In this document: in pieces, positions 59,368-64,000 of the stretch
Layout of the letters: each line of letters begins with the position of its first letter
Numbering within the stretch: the stretch's first letter is position 1
NCBI RefSeq assembly: GCF_014306135.1
Contig: NZ_JACRWD010000002.1
Location: 1-64,000 of the forward strand
DNA length: 64,000 bases
From: Paraclostridium hominis
GTDB lineage: Bacteria > Bacillota > Clostridia > Peptostreptococcales > Peptostreptococcaceae
Reading direction: 5' to 3'
The notes under the pieces: generated by a model
Seen by the model: only the letters and a program-made list of their open reading frames with translations
Told to the model about the DNA's origin: nothing
The model's database searches: none
Program-made: the position numbers and the translations under genes

Positions 59368-60636
59368 TTATGCTACATCTTTAGCTTTTATATTTTCATC
59401 TTTTTCTTCTTCTAATAAATCTAACTTTTTAGCTAATAGTTTAGTTGTACTAGCTTGTACTATTAATGTTATTAATATTGTCATAAACACTACTGATGAT
59501 ATTATTTCATACCCTTGTATTTGCATAGAAACTATTATCCCTGATAATGCAGCAGGTATAACTCCTGTTTCTCTTACCCACATCATAAATAATTTATCTT
59601 TAAATTCCCATTTAGCCTCTCTATCAAATAAAGTACATATCAATACTACCAAAGGTCTTGCCACAAACATTAGGACTAATACTACTAATAATGATGGTAA
59701 CCAATATTGACCAAGTGCAGCTAAGTCTACATGTGTTCCTAAAACTATAAATATAGCCATACGACATAATGCTCCTACACTTTCTCTAAAGAAATGTTCT
59801 GCATGAAAATCTTCTTCAGGTACCCATAATCCAAATAATTTTCTATTTCCTGCTATAAGTCCTGCTATAAATACAGCCATATATCCACTACCATGTAATT
59901 TAGTAGCTATTTCGTAAGCTAATGCAACTTTTAAAACTGATATTATTGGAGCATATGAATGAAATACTCCCCACTTTTTATCAGATACTAGTAATGAAAA
60001 TATTAGTCCTATTGCCATACCAACAATTAACCCTACTACAACTGAAACTATCAATTCTTTTAAACTTTCTCCAGCTGAAAATGAACCAGATGTTATAACT
60101 GCTAATAAAGTACTTACTAATATAGCTCCAACTGCATCATTAAATGCCGACTCACTAACTACAGTTTGCTTTATTTTGTTCTTTATATTAACTTGCTTAA
60201 ACACTGGTATAAGTGCCGCTGGGTCAGTTGATGCTATAACTGCACCTATTAATAAAGCTGTCATTATAGAAACTGGAAATATCTTACTAGTTGCAAATCC
60301 TACTACTACAGTAGATATTACTACACCTAAAGTTGCCAGTAACCCAACACTGACTTTAACTTTATTTAATACTCTTAAATTTACTTCCCTACCACCTTCA
60401 TATAGTATAAATGCCGATCCAAAGGTTAATATAAGATTATTTTCTATTGGAAAAGATTCTACACTTATTATATTTAAAACTGCAGGACCTATTATTATCC
60501 CCGCAATCAAATATAATATTACATCAGGTAGTTTTAATAGCTCACTAACTTTCCCCAATATTATACCTGTTACAACTACTACCGAAAATATAAATAATAA
60601 ATTATTAGTAGCTATAGCTTCCATTGTATTCTCCAT
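59368..60636 (-). CDS. Cation/proton antiporter, CPA1 (NhaP) type
   Basis: The 422-residue membrane protein has 12-13 hydrophobic segments and the ion-site motifs of electroneutral CPA1 exchangers: ASTDPAALIPVF (TDPA) and SESAFNDAVGAI (the ND pair). It exchanges Na+ or K+ for H+. The C-terminus is short (LLEEEKDENIKAK) with no TrkA domain. Monocistronic; an AT-rich promoter region lies upstream. Confidence 0.93.
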   Translation of the reverse strand: MENTMEAIATNNLLFIFSVVVVTGIILGKVSELLKLPDVILYLIAGIIIGPAVLNIISVESFPIENNLILTFGSAFILYEGGREVNLRVLNKVKVSVGLLATLGVVISTVVVGFATSKIFPVSIMTALLIGAVIASTDPAALIPVFKQVNIKNKIKQTVVSESAFNDAVGAILVSTLLAVITSGSFSAGESLKELIVSVVVGLIVGMAIGLIFSLLVSDKKWGVFHSYAPIISVLKVALAYEIATKLHGSGYMAVFIAGLIAGNRKLFGLWVPEEDFHAEHFFRESVGALCRMAIFIVLGTHVDLAALGQYWLPSLLVVLVLMFVARPLVVLICTLFDREAKWEFKDKLFMMWVRETGVIPAALSGIIVSMQIQGYEIISSVVFMTILITLIVQASTTKLLAKKLDLLEEEKDENIKAKDVA

Positions 60637-60875
60637 TTAATTCACCTCTTTTTTAATTAGATATCTAACTATTTTACTTAACATTGAATAAGTATAATAC
60701 TATAAATTTGTAAAGTCAATTGTTTATAAATATTTCTTTTTTTTTGGAAAAATCAGAAAATTAGTTTTCTAACCTTTAAACTTTAAAATATTTAATCAAT
60801 TGAATATTTTTTATAAATATATATTTTAAAATAAACTTTTTTTGTTATATTCCTTATATTTTAAAGTAAAAATAA

Positions 60876-60924
60876 AAAAGCATAGATAATAAAGTAAAAA
60901 CTTTTTGATATTATCTATGCTTTT
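60876..60924 (-). terminator. Terminator of M23 peptidase gene
   Basis: AAAAGCATAGATAATA pairs with TATTATCTATGCTTTT around a 17-base loop. Confidence 0.8.
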
Positions 60925-60927
60925 ATT

Positions 60928-60957
60928 ATAATTTTTTATAATTTTTTATAATTTTTT
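60928..60957. repeat. Three tandem copies of ATAATTTTTT
   Basis: Three exact 10-base units lie between the M23 stop codon and its terminator. Such a run may vary in copy number. Confidence 0.85.
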
Positions 60958-60965
60958 CACTTAAT

Positions 60966-61754
60966 TTATTTGATTGTTATATCTAATGGATTTTTTAATT
61001 CTCCATTTACACTTATTTCAAAATGAACATGATTTCCAGTTGATTTACCCGTAGACCCAATTTTAGCTATAGATTCTCCTTTTGATACTATATCTCCTTC
61101 TTTAACTATATTTTCACTATTATGACCATATATGGAAACTTTGCCATCAAAATGTTGTAAATAAACAACATTCCCATACCCATTTTGAACTCCTGAAAAA
61201 GTTACAACTCCATAATCTGTAGCCACTATATCAGTTCCATAGCTAGCGGGAATATCTATACCTTTATGTAACTTTTTTTCTTTAGATATAGGATGAATTC
61301 TATATCCAAAAGGTGAACTTATATCTTTAAATCCTGGAACTGGCCAACATCCATAGTTAATAGTATCTTTTATATCAGCTTTAAGTTTAGATTCTTGTTC
61401 GTTTAAATCATTTATATTAATATTTAATTGATTTTTTAAATTTTCTAATTCTTGTATCTCTTCTTCAAAAGTTTTTTGAATTTCATTATTATCTTTTAAA
61501 CTACTATCATCAATGAAACTTAACTGTACAACTTCAGTATCATTTATATCATTTGTATATGATCTTTTAGATTCTATTACTTTCTCTATTTTAGAAATTT
61601 GTTCATTTATGCTCTTTTGTTCTATTTTTAAATTGTATATATTTTTTACAGTTTCTTCATTTGTAGTAGCTTGACTTTCTAATCCATATACATTGAGTGT
61701 GTTTATAGTAGTTATTAAGCTTAATATTATTAATATTTTAAAAGTTTTAATCAT
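60966..61754 (-). CDS. M23 peptidase with coiled-coil N-terminus
   Basis: From the ATG at 61754 after AGGAGG the 262-residue protein begins with a signal peptide (about 1-25), then a coiled coil (about 35-125) and an M23 (LytM) domain (about 140-260). The zinc motifs are intact: HKGIDIP (His, Asp) and HVHFEISVNG. It resembles EnvC/CwlM-type hydrolases that cut peptide cross-links at division or sporulation. An in-frame upstream start lacks a binding site. Confidence 0.9.
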   Translation of the reverse strand: MIKTFKILIILSLITTINTLNVYGLESQATTNEETVKNIYNLKIEQKSINEQISKIEKVIESKRSYTNDINDTEVVQLSFIDDSSLKDNNEIQKTFEEEIQELENLKNQLNININDLNEQESKLKADIKDTINYGCWPVPGFKDISSPFGYRIHPISKEKKLHKGIDIPASYGTDIVATDYGVVTFSGVQNGYGNVVYLQHFDGKVSIYGHNSENIVKEGDIVSKGESIAKIGSTGKSTGNHVHFEISVNGELKNPLDITIK

Positions 61755-61912
61755 AAGCTTTTCCTCCTTTTCCATCACTGTTTTTTAATATGGACAAATT
61801 TACTATAAATTATTCAAAAATCATAATATGTACAATCACAATATACAACTAAACTTAGTAGTATATTGGAGGACACTTTTTATTTTTCTATATTAATAAG
61901 GGGGAAGGTAGT

Positions 61913-62293
61913 ATGTTTAAAAATCAAGAAATCCTATTCGGAGTTATATCTTCTATATTTATATTAATATATGTGTCTATATACATACTTCAAGACATAT
62001 ATTTATTAATTAGTTCTAAGTATTTAAAATCAACTATAAATAAAGTACTTCCTGCTCTTAATAAGCTTAATACCATATCTTTAATACTTGCTTTAGTGTT
62101 TATGATACCTCATATTTACTATTTAAGAGAACAATTAACATCATTTGATACTGGATATATACTTTTATTTTTATTGATGATAGCTACATTTACTAAAATT
62201 CATTTTTTAAGTAAATTTAATATAAAACAGTATTCATCTATAATAGCTTATTTATTAACAATAAACTTAGCTGTACACATATTTTTTAGGTAA
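61913..62293 (+). CDS. Small four-span membrane protein, unknown
   Basis: The 126-residue product has four hydrophobic segments (about 10-30, 50-68, 80-95, 103-124) and no soluble domain. GGGGGAAGG precedes the ATG. It stands alone between an M23 gene and glutamine synthetase. No family recognised. Confidence 0.6.
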   Translation: MFKNQEILFGVISSIFILIYVSIYILQDIYLLISSKYLKSTINKVLPALNKLNTISLILALVFMIPHIYYLREQLTSFDTGYILLFLLMIATFTKIHFLSKFNIKQYSSIIAYLLTINLAVHIFFR

Positions 62294-62310
62294 ATTTATT
62301 TTATGAAATT

Positions 62311-62346
62311 AAAAAGAGCAATTAAGATTTTACTTGATTGCTCTTT
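62311..62346. terminator. Bidirectional terminator
   Basis: AAAGAGCAATTAAG pairs with CTTGATTGCTCTTT with one mismatch, between convergent genes. Confidence 0.82.
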
Positions 62347-62363
62347 TATATTTTTATAAAAAT

Positions 62364-64000
62364 TTAAAATATATTCTTTTGATATTGTATATATAAATGT
62401 TGCACTTCTTTCATTTTATCTTTCATTTCTATTTGTAACTTTGAAGCTAGTTCATAATCTTTACTTTCTATAGCTTCCTTTATTTGAGTAAATAAAGATT
62501 TTTTACTCATAGTATCTTTCATTAAATAATGTTTTAAATTATTTATATTATCCCAAGCTACTTCATCTAATGTATTCATATCATCAGTATCATGTAATTT
62601 TTTTAAACTTCTTATTATATCTATATTATCTTGTATAATTCTATTTTTAAGTTCTTTTTTCCATTTATCTATTGCCCCAGTTTTAAATGAATTTATAATT
62701 TTCTCAGTAAATACATCCCCTTGTATTAAAGATTCTATTTTATAACTTTGAATTTCTAAGTTTTTCATATTCTCATAAACTGTAGCTGGTGGAATTGAAA
62801 ATCTTTGATTTCTTTCTTCAATACTATAATCTTCAAATACATCATTCTCATCTCTATATGATCTATCTTTTTCTAAATAAAATCCATCTTCTCCAATTTC
62901 TTTAGATAATTCTTTTTCCAAGTCCTTAGTACTTAATTTACTTTCTGCTACTGCTTTTATACCATGAAGTATAGTTTGATAAGCTCCTGCTATAACTAAG
63001 TATGTATTTGATAGTGGATTTGGTGATCTTAATTCAAATCTTGTAGACAAAGGACTGTTTATATCTCTTATAAGACCTACTAAAATAGATCTATTTCTAG
63101 ATGGTAACTCATAAGTATGTCCTAATGATGTAACTATACACACAGGCGCTTCAAATCCAGGTACTAATCTATTAAACCCATCATTTGATGATGTTACAAA
63201 CGGATTTAACACTTCATAATTTTTAAGTATACCCATTAATGCCCCATATCCAAATTTAGTTGTATAATCACTTGTCATGTTATATGGAGAAAATAAATTT
63301 ACTATTTTTCCATTTTTAAGTTTTGCACTTATACCAAAGTGTGTGTGTTCTCCACTTCCAGCTACTCCATCTAAAGGCTTAGCCTTAAATGTAACTTCTA
63401 GTCCATTTCTAGAAAATACATCCTCTATAACTTCTCTTGCTAGTAACTCATTATCAGCACATTGAAGTGGTGTTGAATATTTCCAATCGATTTCCAACTG
63501 CTCCATAGCATGATTTGTTTTACCATCTATGCTTATAGAACTAGTTATTCCTCCTACTTCTTTGTGTCCCATTTCTGGTTCTAAACCTAATTTTTGAAGT
63601 ATTGTTAAACTATTTTCTAAACAAGTTCTAATTATTCCTTTTGTTCTTTTCCAATATTGTTCCTTAAGGCTTTGAGATACATGAAGTGCTTCTAAATCTA
63701 CTTTATCTTCTGGAGTATTAACCCAAAATTCTAATTCTGTAGCTGAAGTTAAATTTATACTTTCTATATCATATGGGTTTTCTATTTCTAATTCTTCAAT
63801 CATGTGTGGATATTTATGTATTATCTCTAGTATAGAATCTTTTATATACTGTTCTGATTTCTTTAGTATACCTCTTGAACAAACTCTCTTACCTTCATGC
63901 AATAAAAATGATGGTATTTTTAAAGTTCCTATTGGTAAGTTGCACTTATCGCATATATTTTCCATATTATAATCTATATACCATACAGCATCATTATCCG
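62364..64000 (-). CDS. Glutamine synthetase family protein (5' end beyond window)
   Basis: The frame has no stop and no ribosome binding site before the ATG at 63965, and it runs open to the right edge (DNDAVWYIDYN precedes that Met), so the N-terminal beta-grasp domain lies outside. Catalytic blocks are present: ATELEFWV (metal Glu), GSGEHTHFGIS (metal His), NRSILVGLIRD and STRFELRSPNPLSNTYL (Arg and substrate loop). A helical C-terminal extension of about 200 residues follows, ending with a stretch like a UVR helix-loop (ESKDYELASKLQIEMKDKMKE split over two helices). The chain is longer than standard GSI (about 450 residues); the true substrate could be glutamate or a related amine. Confidence 0.85.
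   Translation of the reverse strand, partial: DNDAVWYIDYNMENICDKCNLPIGTLKIPSFLLHEGKRVCSRGILKKSEQYIKDSILEIIHKYPHMIEELEIENPYDIESINLTSATELEFWVNTPEDKVDLEALHVSQSLKEQYWKRTKGIIRTCLENSLTILQKLGLEPEMGHKEVGGITSSISIDGKTNHAMEQLEIDWKYSTPLQCADNELLAREVIEDVFSRNGLEVTFKAKPLDGVAGSGEHTHFGISAKLKNGKIVNLFSPYNMTSDYTTKFGYGALMGILKNYEVLNPFVTSSNDGFNRLVPGFEAPVCIVTSLGHTYELPSRNRSILVGLIRDINSPLSTRFELRSPNPLSNTYLVIAGAYQTILHGIKAVAESKLSTKDLEKELSKEIGEDGFYLEKDRSYRDENDVFEDYSIEERNQRFSIPPATVYENMKNLEIQSYKIESLIQGDVFTEKIINSFKTGAIDKWKKELKNRIIQDNIDIIRSLKKLHDTDDMNTLDEVAWDNINNLKHYLMKDTMSKKSLFTQIKEAIESKDYELASKLQIEMKDKMKEVQHLYIQYQKNIF

Larger units (their letters stand above)
60637..60965. other. Non-coding region between antiporter and M23 peptidase genes
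   Basis: It contains AT-rich promoter sequence of the antiporter gene, the M23 terminator and a three-copy 10-base tandem repeat. No gene is seen. Confidence 0.6.

Noticed and set aside
60928..60957. CRISPR-like repeat
   Set aside because: The units are 10 bases, contiguous, without spacers; a simple tandem repeat.
63965..64000. ATG at 63965 as the glutamine synthetase start
   Set aside because: No ribosome binding site precedes it and the frame continues open to the right edge with family-like sequence.

Overview
The window is very AT-rich, with AGGAGG-type ribosome binding sites, frequent TTG starts and many U-tract terminators. Its gene content (anaerobic sulfite reductase AsrABC, [FeFe] hydrogenase, spore-coat-like and germination-like proteins, clostridial chemotaxis genes) points to an anaerobic, motile, spore-forming Firmicute. 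I infer family Peptostreptococcaceae (near Clostridioides, Paraclostridium or Romboutsia) from gene neighbourhoods. I see no rRNA, tRNA, CRISPR array or insertion sequence.

Layout. Positions 1-5831, minus strand: chemotaxis (cheA, truncated by the left edge, and an MCP) and two related lipoproteins. Positions 5912-7846: a [FeFe] hydrogenase with a degenerate NuoF-like N-terminus. Positions 8030-16178: one long minus-strand housekeeping operon, rpsB-tsf-pyrH-frr-small protein-uppS-cdsA-dxr-rseP-ispG, covering translation, isoprenoid precursors, undecaprenyl carrier, phospholipid precursor and site-2 protease, with hairpins at several gene junctions. Positions 16458-22326: cell-envelope and signalling genes: a DacF-type carboxypeptidase, a pentapeptide-repeat potassium channel, a membrane-anchored pseudokinase, a VanW protein, and a small-ORF/EEP-nuclease pair behind a promoter with two LexA-like boxes. 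Positions 22860-28676: an EamA transporter, a TVP38 / Fe-S oxidoreductase / TVP38 / CDP-alcohol phosphotransferase cluster, and a purine permease.

From 28903 onward strands are mixed. They hold ridA, a decayed M55 peptidase remnant, a YtrA-type GntR/ABC operon with a palindromic operator on its promoter, and asrABC with a Crp/Fnr-type site at class II spacing beside a Crp/Fnr gene. Next come a DUF975 protein that seems to start at ATT, YaaA, glycerol kinase, a SulP transporter without STAS, and a DUF1858 redox-disulfide protein behind a TGTAAC-N4-GTTACA palindrome.

From 45 kb to the right edge lie PpiC, CBS, amidase, GNAT, YlbF and M15 peptidase genes, a 428-residue cysteine-rich coiled-coil protein (likely spore outer layer) divergent from a gene needing a -1 frameshift at A AAA AAG, a PadR/HAAS/DUF4097 module, M42 peptidase, a YjiH-like protein, an MGDG-synthase-like glycosyltransferase, a cation/proton antiporter, an M23 peptidase, and a glutamine synthetase truncated by the right edge.

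The points most worth following are the LexA-boxed small ORF/nuclease pair, the pseudokinase, the cysteine-rich protein with its frameshifted neighbour, the ATT start, and the regulatory palindromes at asrA, the DUF1858 gene and the hydrogenase.
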